Shown one piece after another: positions 36,767-46,086 of a stretch of 64,000 bases of DNA (within the stretch, counting starts at the first letter, position 1; every line of letters begins with the position of its first letter). The DNA lies in the NCBI RefSeq assembly GCF_039539525.1, contig NZ_BAABDH010000113.1:54265-118264 (forward strand), in the 5' to 3' direction. This DNA is from Hymenobacter algoricola. Its GTDB lineage: Bacteria > Bacteroidota > Bacteroidia > Cytophagales > Hymenobacteraceae. Made by a program: the position numbers and the translations under genes. Under the pieces are notes generated by a model. It was not told the origin of the DNA. It worked only from the letters and a program-made list of their open reading frames with translations, and did not search any database.

Positions 36767-37096
36767 ATGCGCCTGTTAGCTCTGTTTTTTGCCTTCTACT
36801 TCGCCGGCCTCTCGTGCCTGAGCTGCGCGGACGAAGTAGCAGCGGGCCAAAACCAGCGGCAAACCACGGTGGCCGCCAGGCCCCCCTCCGACTGCCGCCC
36901 TGCCGGGCCGGGCGACTGGTGTTCCCCGCTGTGCCAATGCCACTGCTGCGGTGGCGCGGTGCTGGCGCAGGCGCCGCTGCCGGCCCTGGCGGCAGCTTGC
37001 GCTGTTGGGTGGGGTAGTGCCGGGCGGCCCGGCCAGCTGGTGGTCGCCGCCCCCACGCGGGCATTCGGGGCCGTGTGGCAGCCCCCGCGGGCCTAG
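36767..37096 (+). CDS. DUF6660-like small Cys-rich exported protein
   Basis: 109 residues. N-terminal hydrophobic segment LALFFAFYFAGLSCLSCADE and a cysteine cluster WCSPLCQCHCCGG (about residues 49-60), as in small proteins of the DUF6660 kind encoded beside CusA-type pumps in Bacteroidota. A probable metal-binding partner of the fused pump gene 138 bases downstream. Family match is by eye. Confidence 0.72.
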   Translation: MRLLALFFAFYFAGLSCLSCADEVAAGQNQRQTTVAARPPSDCRPAGPGDWCSPLCQCHCCGGAVLAQAPLPALAAACAVGWGSAGRPGQLVVAAPTRAFGAVWQPPRA

Positions 37097-37234
37097 TCTT
37101 TCTTTTTTTTCCTGCCGACTGCCCTGCACCGGTAGCTTGGGGCGCGGCGCGCCGGGGCGGCCGGGCAACAGGCACCCCGGCGCCCGGCGAGCAGGATCCT
37201 TCCGAAAGCATTAGACCTAACCCCCACCCAGCGG

Positions 37235-40200
37235 ATGTTTGACCGGCTGATTTATTTCTCCATTCACCACAAGCTCATCATCGGGCTGCTGACGCTGGCC
37301 CTGGTGGCCTGGGGCAGCTACTCCCTCCGGCACTTACCCATCGACGCGGTGCCCGACATCACCACCAACCAGGTGGTCGTGTACACCGTGGCGCCTTCCC
37401 TGGCGGCCAGCGACATTGAGCGGCTGGTTTCGTTTCCCGTGGAGCAGAGCGTGGCTACCATTCCGGACCTGGAAGAAGTGCGCTCCTTTTCGCGCTTCGG
37501 GCTGTCGGTGGTTACCATCGTCTTCAAAGACAACGTGGATATCTACTGGGCCCGCCAGCAAATCAGTGAGCGGCTGCTGGCGGCGCAGGAGCAGATTCCG
37601 CCCGGCACCGGCCGCCCCACCATGGCCCCGGTAAGCACCGGCCTGGGCGAGATTTATCAGTACGTGCTGCGCCCGGCGCCCGGCTACGAGCAGCAGCACG
37701 ACGTGCGGGAGCTGCGCACGCTGCAGGACTGGCTGGTGCGCCGGCAGCTGCTGGGCACACCCGGCGTGGCCGACGTGTCGTCCTTCGGCGGCTTGCTCAA
37801 GCAGTACGAAATTGCCCTCGACCCTGCCCGGCTACGCTCCCTGGGCGTGACCATGGACCAGGTTTACCAGGCCGTGGTGCGCAACAACGCCAACTCCGGC
37901 GGGGCCTACCTGGACGTAAATCCGCAGTCCTACTTTATCCGCACCGAGGGCCTGGCGGCCACACCCGAGGATCTGGGCAACATTGTCGTGCGTCAGACCG
38001 AAAGCGGCCAGCCCGTGCTGGTGCGCGACGTGGCCCAGGTGGGGCTGGGGGCGGCCGTGCGCTACGGGGCCATGACCCGCAACGGGCAGGGCGAGGTGGT
38101 CGGCGGCGTGGTGCTGATGCTCAAAGGCGCCAACGCCAACGAGGTGATTGCCGCGGTGAAAACGCGTATGGCCACGGTGCAAAAGACGCTGCCCCAGGGC
38201 GTGCTGGTGGATGTGTACCTGGACCGCTCCGAGCTGGTGGGCCGCGCCATCGGCACCGTGACCAAGAACCTGGCCGAAGGCGCCCTGATCGTCATTCTGG
38301 TACTGGTACTGTTTCTGGGCAACTGGCGGGCGGGGCTGGTCGTGGCTTCGGTGATTCCGCTGGCCATGCTGTTTGCCATCAGCCTGATGCGCCTGTTTGG
38401 GGTGTCGGGCAATCTGATGAGCCTCGGCGCCATCGACTTCGGGCTGGTCGTGGACGGGGCCGTGATTATCGTCGAAGCCATTGTGCACCGCCTGCACGGC
38501 GGGCCGCGGGCCGCCCCGGACCGCCTGAGCCAGACGCAGATGAACGAGGAAACCTACCAGGCGGCTTCCGGCATTCGCTCCTCGGCCGCATTCGGCGAAA
38601 TCATCATCCTGATTGTGTACCTGCCGCTGCTGGCCCTGGTGGGCACCGAGGGCAAGATGTTCCGCCCCATGGCCCAGACCGTCGCCTTCGCCATTCTGGG
38701 CGCCTTCATCCTGAGTCTGACCTACGTGCCGATGATGTCGGCCCTGGCCCTGAGCCGCAACACCCAACCCCGGGAAAATTTCTCGGACCGGATGATGGCC
38801 TTTTTCACCCGGCGCTACGAGCCCATATTGCGGTGGGTGCTGCGGCAGAAGGTACTGGTGCTAAGCGCGGCCGTAGCCCTGCTCGTGGGGGCCGGGCTGC
38901 TGTTTCGCACGCTGGGTGGCGAGTTTATTCCCACGCTGGCCGAAGGCGACTTCGCGGTGGAGATGCGCACTTTGGTGGGCAGCTCGCTGGGCTACACCGC
39001 CGACAAAACCCAGCAGGCCGAGCGTATCCTGCTCCGACAGTTTCCGGAGGTAAAAGAAGTCGTGGGCAAGATCGGGTCGGCCGAGATTCCCACCGACCCC
39101 ATGCCGGTGGATGCGGCCGATCTGATGGTGGTGCTCGAAAAAGACCAGGCCAAGTGGACCTCCGCCACCACCCAGGAAGAGCTGGCCGAGAAGATGACCA
39201 GGGCCGTGAGCGTGATTCCGGGCGTCACCTTCAGCTTCCAGCAGCCCATTCAGATGCGCTTCAACGAGCTGAGCAGCGGCGTCAAGCAGGACGTGGTGCT
39301 GAAGATATTCGGCGAAGACCTGCGGCAGCTCGGCCGCTACGCCCGGCGGGCCGCCGCCCTGGCCCGCCAGGTGCCCGGCGCCGTAGACGTGTACGCCGAG
39401 GAAGCCACGGGCCTGCCCCAGATTGTGGTGACGCTGGACCGCAACCGCCTGGCGCAGTTTGGCCTGAGCGTGGAGGAGGTAAACCGCACCGTGCAGACGG
39501 CCTATGCCGGCCAGACCGCCGGGCAGGTGTTTGAGCAGGAGCGCCGCTTCGACGTAGTGCTGCGCCTGCGCGCCGACCTGCGCCAGGACCTCAACTCGGT
39601 GAAGCAGCTCTTCATTGCCACGCCCCGCGGCGAGCAGGTTCCGCTGGAGCAGGTGGCCACCGTGGCACTGGTCGACGGGCCGAACCAGATTCAGCGCGAC
39701 GACGCCCGGCGCCGCATCACGGTGGCCTTCAACGTGCGCGGCCGCGACGTGGCAGGCGTGGTGCAGGACCTGCAGGCCCGCATCGACCGGGACCTGCGGC
39801 TGGCGCCCGGCTACTTCGTGACCTACGGCGGGCAGTTCGAGAATCTGCGCCAGGCCACCGACCGGCTGCTGGTGGCGGTGCCCGTGGCCCTGGGCCTGAT
39901 TTTCGTGCTGCTGTTCTTTACCTTCAGGTCGCTGAAGCAGTCGGTGCTGATTTTTACGGCCATTCCGCTGTCGGCCATCGGCGGGGTGCTGGCGCTGTGG
40001 CTGCGGGGCATGCCCTTCAGCATCTCGGCCGGGGTAGGCTTCATTGCCCTTTTCGGCGTGGCCGTGCTCAACGGCATCGTGCTTATCGGCTGCTTCAACC
40101 AGCTCAAGGCCGAAGGCGTCACCGATCTGGTGGAGCGCATCCGGCGCGGGGCCGAAGTGCGCCTGCGGCCGGTGCTGATGACGGCCACCGTGGCCTCGCT

Positions 40201-41674
40201 GGGCTTTCTGCCGATGGCGCTGGCCCAGAGCGCCGGCTCGGAAGTGCAGCGGCCCCTGGCTACAGTGGTCATTGGCGGCCTGATTACGGCTACGCTGCTC
40301 ACCCTGCTGGTGCTGCCGGTGCTGTATGCCTTGTCGGAGCGAAAGGCCCCTAAACCAGCGTTTCCGGACCAAGCGCCCACCCTAGCCAACGCCCGTATCC
40401 TGCACCAGACGCGGGGTGGCTTGGTCCTGCTCCTGGGGTTGCTGCCGCTCAGCAGCTACGCCCAGCAGGCACCGCTTTCCGCGACGCAGGCCGTCACCCA
40501 GGCGCTGCAAACCAACGGCACGGTGCAGGCCGCCCAGGGCGCGCTCGAAGCCCAGCAGGCCGTCCGCCGCGGGGCCGTCGACGTGCTGGGGCGCACCACC
40601 GTTCAGGGCACCTACGGGCAGTTCAACTCCTACCGCAACGACAATCAGATCAGCCTCACCCAGCCCCTGAGCCTTCCGGGCGTGTACCGCAGCCAGGCCC
40701 GCCTGGCCGACGCCCAGGTAGCCACCCGCGAGCTGGAGCTCACGCAGGTGCAGGCCGAGCTGCGCCGGCAGGTGCGCCTGAGCTACGAGCAGGCCGTGTA
40801 CGCCCGCCACCGCCTGCGCGTGCTGGGCGGGCAGGACAGCCTCTACGCCGAGTTTCTGCGGGCCGCCAACCTACGCTTCAAAACCGGCGAAGTGGCCCGC
40901 CTGGAACCCGCCACCGCCCTGGTGCAGCAGGGCGAAACCCAGGCCCGGCTGCACCAGGCCCGCACCGACTACGCCGTGGCCCGGCGCCAGCTGCAGGCCC
41001 TGCTGCAGCTGCCAGCTCCCGTCGCCGTGGCCGACAGCCTGCTGCGCCCCCTGGCCCTGGCCACCGCCCCACCGACCGCCGCCGTCGATACGGCGCGGCC
41101 AGCTCAGAACGCGCAGGCCCGGGTACTGCAGCAGCAGGTACTGGAGCGGCAGGCTGCTACCCGCGCCGAGCAGGCCCAGGGCCTGCCTGGCTTCGCGCTC
41201 GGCTACTTCAACCAAAGCCTTATTGGCCCGCAGACCGTGGGTGGGGTGGGCGGCCCGGAGCGCTACTACACGGGTGGCAACCGGTTTCAGGGCGTAACGG
41301 CGGGCGTTGCGCTGCCCCTCTACCGCAAGCCCCAGCAGGCCCGGGTGCAGGCCGCCCGCCTGCAGGAGCAGGTGGCCCAAACCCAGGCCCAGCGCTACCT
41401 CACTGAGCTGGCCGCCCGCGTCGACGAGCTGCAGGCCCACCGCCGGGAGCTGGTGGCGCGGGTGCAGTTCTACGAGCAGACCGGCCTGCCCCAGGCCGCC
41501 GTAATCACGCGCCTGAGCACCCGCGCCTTCAAAGCCGGCGAAATGGGCTTCTCCGAGTACCTGCTCCATCTCGACCGGGCGTTGCAGCTGCGCACGGCCC
41601 ACCTCGACGCGCTGCTGGCCCACAATCAAACCATCATCGAACTGGACTATCTGCTCGGCACCGCCGCGCCGTAA
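37235..41674 (+). CDS. cusA: CusA/CzcA RND pump fused to a TolC-like channel
   Basis: 1479 residues. First about 1040 residues are a heavy-metal RND transporter with 12 helices, including LGAIDFGLVVDGAVIIVEA (acidic relay in TM4) and GVGFIALFGVAVLNGIVLI. Then come a linker, a second signal-like hydrophobic segment (about 1060-1078, GGLVLLLGLLPLSSYAQQ), and a TolC/OEP domain of long helical repeats to the end. CusA-TolC fusions are known in Bacteroidota. The internal signal suggests that the channel part may be released or separately exported. Upstream of a lipoprotein adaptor. Confidence 0.92.
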   Translation: MFDRLIYFSIHHKLIIGLLTLALVAWGSYSLRHLPIDAVPDITTNQVVVYTVAPSLAASDIERLVSFPVEQSVATIPDLEEVRSFSRFGLSVVTIVFKDNVDIYWARQQISERLLAAQEQIPPGTGRPTMAPVSTGLGEIYQYVLRPAPGYEQQHDVRELRTLQDWLVRRQLLGTPGVADVSSFGGLLKQYEIALDPARLRSLGVTMDQVYQAVVRNNANSGGAYLDVNPQSYFIRTEGLAATPEDLGNIVVRQTESGQPVLVRDVAQVGLGAAVRYGAMTRNGQGEVVGGVVLMLKGANANEVIAAVKTRMATVQKTLPQGVLVDVYLDRSELVGRAIGTVTKNLAEGALIVILVLVLFLGNWRAGLVVASVIPLAMLFAISLMRLFGVSGNLMSLGAIDFGLVVDGAVIIVEAIVHRLHGGPRAAPDRLSQTQMNEETYQAASGIRSSAAFGEIIILIVYLPLLALVGTEGKMFRPMAQTVAFAILGAFILSLTYVPMMSALALSRNTQPRENFSDRMMAFFTRRYEPILRWVLRQKVLVLSAAVALLVGAGLLFRTLGGEFIPTLAEGDFAVEMRTLVGSSLGYTADKTQQAERILLRQFPEVKEVVGKIGSAEIPTDPMPVDAADLMVVLEKDQAKWTSATTQEELAEKMTRAVSVIPGVTFSFQQPIQMRFNELSSGVKQDVVLKIFGEDLRQLGRYARRAAALARQVPGAVDVYAEEATGLPQIVVTLDRNRLAQFGLSVEEVNRTVQTAYAGQTAGQVFEQERRFDVVLRLRADLRQDLNSVKQLFIATPRGEQVPLEQVATVALVDGPNQIQRDDARRRITVAFNVRGRDVAGVVQDLQARIDRDLRLAPGYFVTYGGQFENLRQATDRLLVAVPVALGLIFVLLFFTFRSLKQSVLIFTAIPLSAIGGVLALWLRGMPFSISAGVGFIALFGVAVLNGIVLIGCFNQLKAEGVTDLVERIRRGAEVRLRPVLMTATVASLGFLPMALAQSAGSEVQRPLATVVIGGLITATLLTLLVLPVLYALSERKAPKPAFPDQAPTLANARILHQTRGGLVLLLGLLPLSSYAQQAPLSATQAVTQALQTNGTVQAAQGALEAQQAVRRGAVDVLGRTTVQGTYGQFNSYRNDNQISLTQPLSLPGVYRSQARLADAQVATRELELTQVQAELRRQVRLSYEQAVYARHRLRVLGGQDSLYAEFLRAANLRFKTGEVARLEPATALVQQGETQARLHQARTDYAVARRQLQALLQLPAPVAVADSLLRPLALATAPPTAAVDTARPAQNAQARVLQQQVLERQAATRAEQAQGLPGFALGYFNQSLIGPQTVGGVGGPERYYTGGNRFQGVTAGVALPLYRKPQQARVQAARLQEQVAQTQAQRYLTELAARVDELQAHRRELVARVQFYEQTGLPQAAVITRLSTRAFKAGEMGFSEYLLHLDRALQLRTAHLDALLAHNQTIIELDYLLGTAAP

Positions 41675-41696
41675 GCCCTTCTTCTGCCCCTCCCGG

Positions 41697-42860
41697 ATGC
41701 GTACTTCCCATCTTACTCTGGTGCTGCTGAGCCTGACTCTGGCCGGCTGTGACTCCCGACCTAAAGCCGCCGCCCCGGCCGAAACCACCGGCGAAGCCGC
41801 CGAGGCGGCGGAAGCCGACCCCGAGCTGGTGCTCCTGTCCGCGGCCGAGCAGCAGGCCGGCGGCCTCGGCACGGGCCGGCTAACCACGCGGCCCATGGGC
41901 ACGGGCCTGGCCGTCACGGGCACGCTGGACGTGCCGCCGGAAAGCTCGGTGGCCATTACGGCCCCACTGGGCGGCTTCGTGGAAAACACGACGCTGCTGC
42001 AGGGCACCCGGGTCAGCAGGGGCCAGCCGCTGGCCGTCATCCGCAACCCGGAGTTTGTGCAGCTCCAGCAGGACTACCTCGAAACGAGCAGCCGCCTGGA
42101 CTACGCCCGCACGGAGCTGGCCCGGCAGAAAGAACTGTATGAGCAGGAAGTAGCGCCCCAGAAAAACTACCAGCGGGCCCAGGCCGACTACAACGCCCTG
42201 CGCGTGCAAACCAGCGCCCAGGTGGCCCGGCTGCGGCTGGCCGGCCTGCCCGTGGGGGGGCGCCTCGTGAGCACGGCCACCCTGCGCGCGCCCCGGGCCG
42301 GCTTTGTCAAGACCGTGAACGTGACCGTGGGCCAGAGCGTAACGGCGACGGAAACACTGTTTGAACTCGTGGACCCCGAGCACCTGCACGTGGAGCTCAC
42401 CGTCTTCGAAAAAGACGTTGCCAGGCTTCGCAAGGGGCAGCTTATCCGTTTCACCCTGCCCGGCGACTCGGCCGGCGGGGGCCCCGAGCGCACGGCCCGC
42501 GTGTACCTGATTGCCCAGGCCATCGGTGCCGACCGCACGGTGCGCGTGCACGGGCACCTGGACCAGGAAAACGACCGGGCCCTGCTGCCGGGCCTGTACG
42601 TGCGGGCCACCATCGAAACCGGCCGCACCGACGTGTCGGCCCTGCCCGACGCGGCCCTGGTACGCTTTCAGGAGCAGACCTACGGCTTCGTGGTCGAAGC
42701 CCCGGGCCGCTACCACCTGGTGGCCCTGCCCACCGGCCGCAGCGAAGACGGCTTTACCGAAGTGCTGCTGCCCCCGGACCTGCCCGCTACTACCCTGTTC
42801 GTGACCGAGGGAGCCTACTCGCTGCTGGCCAAGCTGAAAAACGCCGCGCAGGAGGAGTAA
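41697..42860 (+). CDS. RND efflux periplasmic adaptor (lipoprotein)
   Basis: 387 residues. Lipobox LTLAGC (Cys about 19), an Ala/Glu-rich linker, then MFP domains: VTGTLDVPPESSVAIT, GGFVENTTLLQGTRVSRGQPL (biotinyl/lipoyl-like), a helical hairpin (ARTELARQKELYEQEV), VAPQKNYQRAQAD and the beta-barrel RAPRAGFVKTVNVTVGQSV. No HMBD module, unlike the adaptors at 30821 and 32268. 22 bases downstream of the CusA-TolC fusion; clearly the same operon. Confidence 0.9.
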   Translation: MRTSHLTLVLLSLTLAGCDSRPKAAAPAETTGEAAEAAEADPELVLLSAAEQQAGGLGTGRLTTRPMGTGLAVTGTLDVPPESSVAITAPLGGFVENTTLLQGTRVSRGQPLAVIRNPEFVQLQQDYLETSSRLDYARTELARQKELYEQEVAPQKNYQRAQADYNALRVQTSAQVARLRLAGLPVGGRLVSTATLRAPRAGFVKTVNVTVGQSVTATETLFELVDPEHLHVELTVFEKDVARLRKGQLIRFTLPGDSAGGGPERTARVYLIAQAIGADRTVRVHGHLDQENDRALLPGLYVRATIETGRTDVSALPDAALVRFQEQTYGFVVEAPGRYHLVALPTGRSEDGFTEVLLPPDLPATTLFVTEGAYSLLAKLKNAAQEE

Positions 42861-42991
42861 GCCATAGTCGGGCAGGGGCCGGAAAACCGCGGGACGGCCG
42901 CCGCTGGCCACTGACCGGGCTGGCTACGAGGCACTTTTTGAAGCTGGCAGGATTGGCCGGAGCAGCCGGCTGGGGAAGTAATTGTGATTTA

Positions 42992-42999
42992 TATGTTTG
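42992..42999 (+). promoter_or_regulatory. -7 promoter element of the hybrid kinase gene
   Basis: TATGTTTG matches TAnnTTTG, 48 bases before the ATG at 43048. No convincing -33 TTG at the right distance. Confidence 0.5.
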
Positions 43000-43047
43000 T
43001 TATTGCCCGCACCGGCTGGGCGTGCCGGCTTTATCCTTTGCTCCGTT

Positions 43048-45768
43048 ATGTCTGCTTCCCCCTCCCCGTCTTTTGCCCCTGCCCTGCCGCTTACGCTGGA
43101 GGCCGCCCACCAGGAAATTCAGGCGCTGAGAGCGGCGCAGGAGCAAGCCGGGCCCGCCCCGGCCGGGGACGCCGCCAGCCAGACCTACCTGGCGGTGCTG
43201 CTGGGCTCGCTGCACGAGGGGTTCCTGCTGCTGGATGCCGCCAACTGCGTGGCGCTGGTCAACGAGTCCTTCGGCCAGCTGCTCGGCCTGCCGGAGTCCG
43301 CTATTGCGGTCGGCATGCCGAGCCCCGAGCTGGTGGCGCTGGTGGCTTCCTGCCTGACCGACCCGGCCCCGCTGCATACCACCATTGCCGCGCTGCGGCA
43401 AACGGCCCCGCTGGCGCCCGCGTACGGCATTCCGCTCTTTACCCACCGGGGCCTCATTCTGGAGCTTGATTTCATTCCCTGGCAGGATGAGGCGGGGCAG
43501 GAGTTCAAGCTGCTGCACTGCTGCGACGTGACGGAGCGGCACCGCACGGCGGCCCAGCTGCTCACCTTGTCGCGCTTTCCGGAGCAGAACCCCAACCCGG
43601 TGCTGCGCTACGGCCGGCAGCGCCAGCGCCTGTACGGCAACCCGGCGGCCAACCGCCTCGCCGCCGAGCTGCCGGAAGCGGAGCGCCTGCGCCTGCGCGA
43701 GCTGGTCCACAGCTGGTCGGCCCAGGCCCTGGCCAGCACCGAAACGGGCCGCTACGAGCTGCAGGTGCTGAACCGCTACTTCAACACCTGCCTGGTGCCC
43801 AACGTCGCCGAGGACTACGTGAGCATCTACATGGTGGAAGTCACGGACCTGAAGCAGATCCAGCAGGTGCTGACCGACCGCGAGAAGCGCTACCGCGACC
43901 TGCAGCACTACACCCAGGCCCTGATTTGCACCCACACCCTGGACGGCACGGTGCTGAGCCTGAACCCGGCGCTGGTGAACCTGCTGGGGTATTCGGAGCA
44001 GGAGCTGGTGGGCCGCTACATGGCCGCGGTGATGCCCCTGGACGAGCAGCAGCCCTTTAAAGGCTACCTGGAGCGCATTGCCCGCGAAGGCGAGGTGCAG
44101 GGCGTGCAGCGCATTCAGCCCCAGGGCTCCGACGCAATCCACTATTTCCTCTACCACAGCGTGCTGGTGCGCGAAACCGGGCAGACGCCCTACGTGATTG
44201 TGCACTCCCACGAGATTTCGGAGCGCGTGGAGGGCGAGCGGGCCCTGCGCCAGGCCAAGCGCGAAGCGGAGGATGCCGCTCGCGCCCGCACCAACTTTCT
44301 GGCCAACATGAGCCACGAAATCCGCACGCCGCTGAACGGGGTGCTGGGCATGGCCGCGCGCCTGACCAAAACGGCGCTGAACCCCCAGCAGCACGAGCTG
44401 GTGGGCATCATCCGCTCGTCGGGGCAGCACCTGCTCACGGTTATCAACGACGTGCTCGACATTGCCAAAATCACCTCGGGCAAGCTGGAGCTGAACCTGG
44501 AATCGTTTAACCTCTGCGACTCCATGGCCCAGGCTGTGCAGCCGCTGGCGCTGCAGGCCGCCGAAAAGGGCCTGATCTTCGAGGGCACGCCCCTGCGCGA
44601 CAGCTGCCCCTACCCCTGGGTGCAGGGCGACGCGCACCGTCTCAACCAGATTCTGATCAATCTGGTCAGCAACGCCATCAAGTTTACGCCCGCCGGGGGC
44701 CGGGTGCGGGTGGTGGGCGAAATGCTGAGCGAAACCGCCGACACGCTCACCGTGGAGTTCCGCGTGACGGACAGCGGCATCGGTATTGCCCCGGAAAAGC
44801 TGGACCATATCTTCGAGAACTTCACCCAGGCCTACACCGACACGGCCCGCAGCTTCGGCGGCACGGGCCTGGGTCTGAGCATCAGCAAGGCTCTGGTAGA
44901 GCACATGGGCGGCACGCTTTCGGTGCGGAGCCAGCAGCACCAGGGCAGCACGTTCGCCTTCTGCCTGACGCTGCCCCGCACCAGCGCCCCGGCTACTGCC
45001 CTGGCCGCCGCGGAGTACGACACCGGCGCCCTGCACGGCCGGCAGATGCTGCTGGTGGAAGACAACGAAATAAACCGCGTGGTGGCCCGCATGCTGCTCG
45101 AGGAATGGGGCATTGCCCTGGATGAAGCCGAAGACGGCCCGGCGGCGCTGCGCTGCCTCGAGCTGAAGTACTACGACCTGGTGCTGATGGACATTCAGCT
45201 GCCCGGCATGAACGGCGTGGACGTGACGGCCGCCATCCGGCAGCACCCGGATCCGCGCCGGGCGGCCGTGCCCATTGTAGCCCTCACCGCCAACGCCTTT
45301 TTAGCCGATGCCGAGCAGTACCTGGCGGCCGGCATGAACGACTGCGTAGCCAAGCCCTTCGACGAAACCATCCTGTTTGCCAAGCTCCGGCGGCTGCTCA
45401 CGCCCGCGGCCCCGCTCTACGACCTGGTCCAGCTGCGCGCGTTGTCCCGCGGCAAGCAGGCTTTCGTGCACACCATCGTCCGCTCGTTTCTCACCAACAT
45501 CCCGGTGACGCTGACCGAGCTGCAGGCCGCCGCCGCCGCCGCACACTGGCCCGAAGTAGCCCGGCTGGTGCATCATATGAAGCCCAACCTGGTGGCCTTC
45601 GGGGTTAGCCAGGCCGAGCCGCTGGTGGCCGAGCTGGAGCAGCTGGCGGGCGCCGGCACCGCCCCGGGGGCGGCCCCGCGGGCGCAGGCTGTGGTAGCCG
45701 AGCTGGCCCACCTGATGCAGCAGGTGCTGCTGGCTTTGCCCCAGGAGCTGGAAACTACGGCCCTGTAA
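43048..45768 (+). CDS. Cytoplasmic PAS-hybrid histidine kinase with REC and HPt domains
   Basis: 906 residues without a membrane segment. Order: N-terminal region, three PAS/PAC-like blocks (to about 400, including LDGTVLSLNPALVNLLGYSEQEL), HisKA with NMSHEIRTPLNG (His about residue 421), HATPase (NLVSNAIKFTPAGG, DSGIGIAPEKLDHIFENF, GGTGLGLSIS), receiver domain VEDNEINRVVARM with phosphoacceptor Asp in LVLMDIQLPGMNG (about 714), and a C-terminal HPt with RLVHHMKPNLVAFG (about 840). A complete phosphorelay in one protein. The output regulator is not in view. Its placement after the copper operon is suggestive only. Confidence 0.92.
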   Translation: MSASPSPSFAPALPLTLEAAHQEIQALRAAQEQAGPAPAGDAASQTYLAVLLGSLHEGFLLLDAANCVALVNESFGQLLGLPESAIAVGMPSPELVALVASCLTDPAPLHTTIAALRQTAPLAPAYGIPLFTHRGLILELDFIPWQDEAGQEFKLLHCCDVTERHRTAAQLLTLSRFPEQNPNPVLRYGRQRQRLYGNPAANRLAAELPEAERLRLRELVHSWSAQALASTETGRYELQVLNRYFNTCLVPNVAEDYVSIYMVEVTDLKQIQQVLTDREKRYRDLQHYTQALICTHTLDGTVLSLNPALVNLLGYSEQELVGRYMAAVMPLDEQQPFKGYLERIAREGEVQGVQRIQPQGSDAIHYFLYHSVLVRETGQTPYVIVHSHEISERVEGERALRQAKREAEDAARARTNFLANMSHEIRTPLNGVLGMAARLTKTALNPQQHELVGIIRSSGQHLLTVINDVLDIAKITSGKLELNLESFNLCDSMAQAVQPLALQAAEKGLIFEGTPLRDSCPYPWVQGDAHRLNQILINLVSNAIKFTPAGGRVRVVGEMLSETADTLTVEFRVTDSGIGIAPEKLDHIFENFTQAYTDTARSFGGTGLGLSISKALVEHMGGTLSVRSQQHQGSTFAFCLTLPRTSAPATALAAAEYDTGALHGRQMLLVEDNEINRVVARMLLEEWGIALDEAEDGPAALRCLELKYYDLVLMDIQLPGMNGVDVTAAIRQHPDPRRAAVPIVALTANAFLADAEQYLAAGMNDCVAKPFDETILFAKLRRLLTPAAPLYDLVQLRALSRGKQAFVHTIVRSFLTNIPVTLTELQAAAAAAHWPEVARLVHHMKPNLVAFGVSQAEPLVAELEQLAGAGTAPGAAPRAQAVVAELAHLMQQVLLALPQELETTAL

Positions 45769-46086
45769 GCGGCGCCGGAAGTCGGAAGTCGGCCGGAGGC
45801 CCGGCCTGAACCCGGCTTTTGGCCCGGCCTGCTGCTTCGGCCCGCGGAAGCAGCCGCGGCGGCGTTTCACCTGGCCGCTTACTGCAGTGGAAAGGACGAA
45901 ACGGCGCCAGAACGTACCCGGCTTGTGTGTATCTTTGCCGGCCGCCGGGCGTTTTCCGGCGTCAACCTCTGCCCGGCCGGGCGGCGGGCCTGCTCCTGGG
46001 CAGCTAATCTGGCCGGGTCAGCCAACGTTTCGGGTGGGTTGGCTGTTATCCATCCGTCTGAGGCTGCTCATTTTTTTGTTTTCTGC
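45769..46086. other. Intergenic region with -7 element before the FNR gene
   Basis: About 320 bases without a gene. TATCTTTG at 45929-45936 matches TAnnTTTG and would give the downstream FNR gene a leader of roughly 150 bases. No stable fold was recognised in the leader. Confidence 0.5.
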
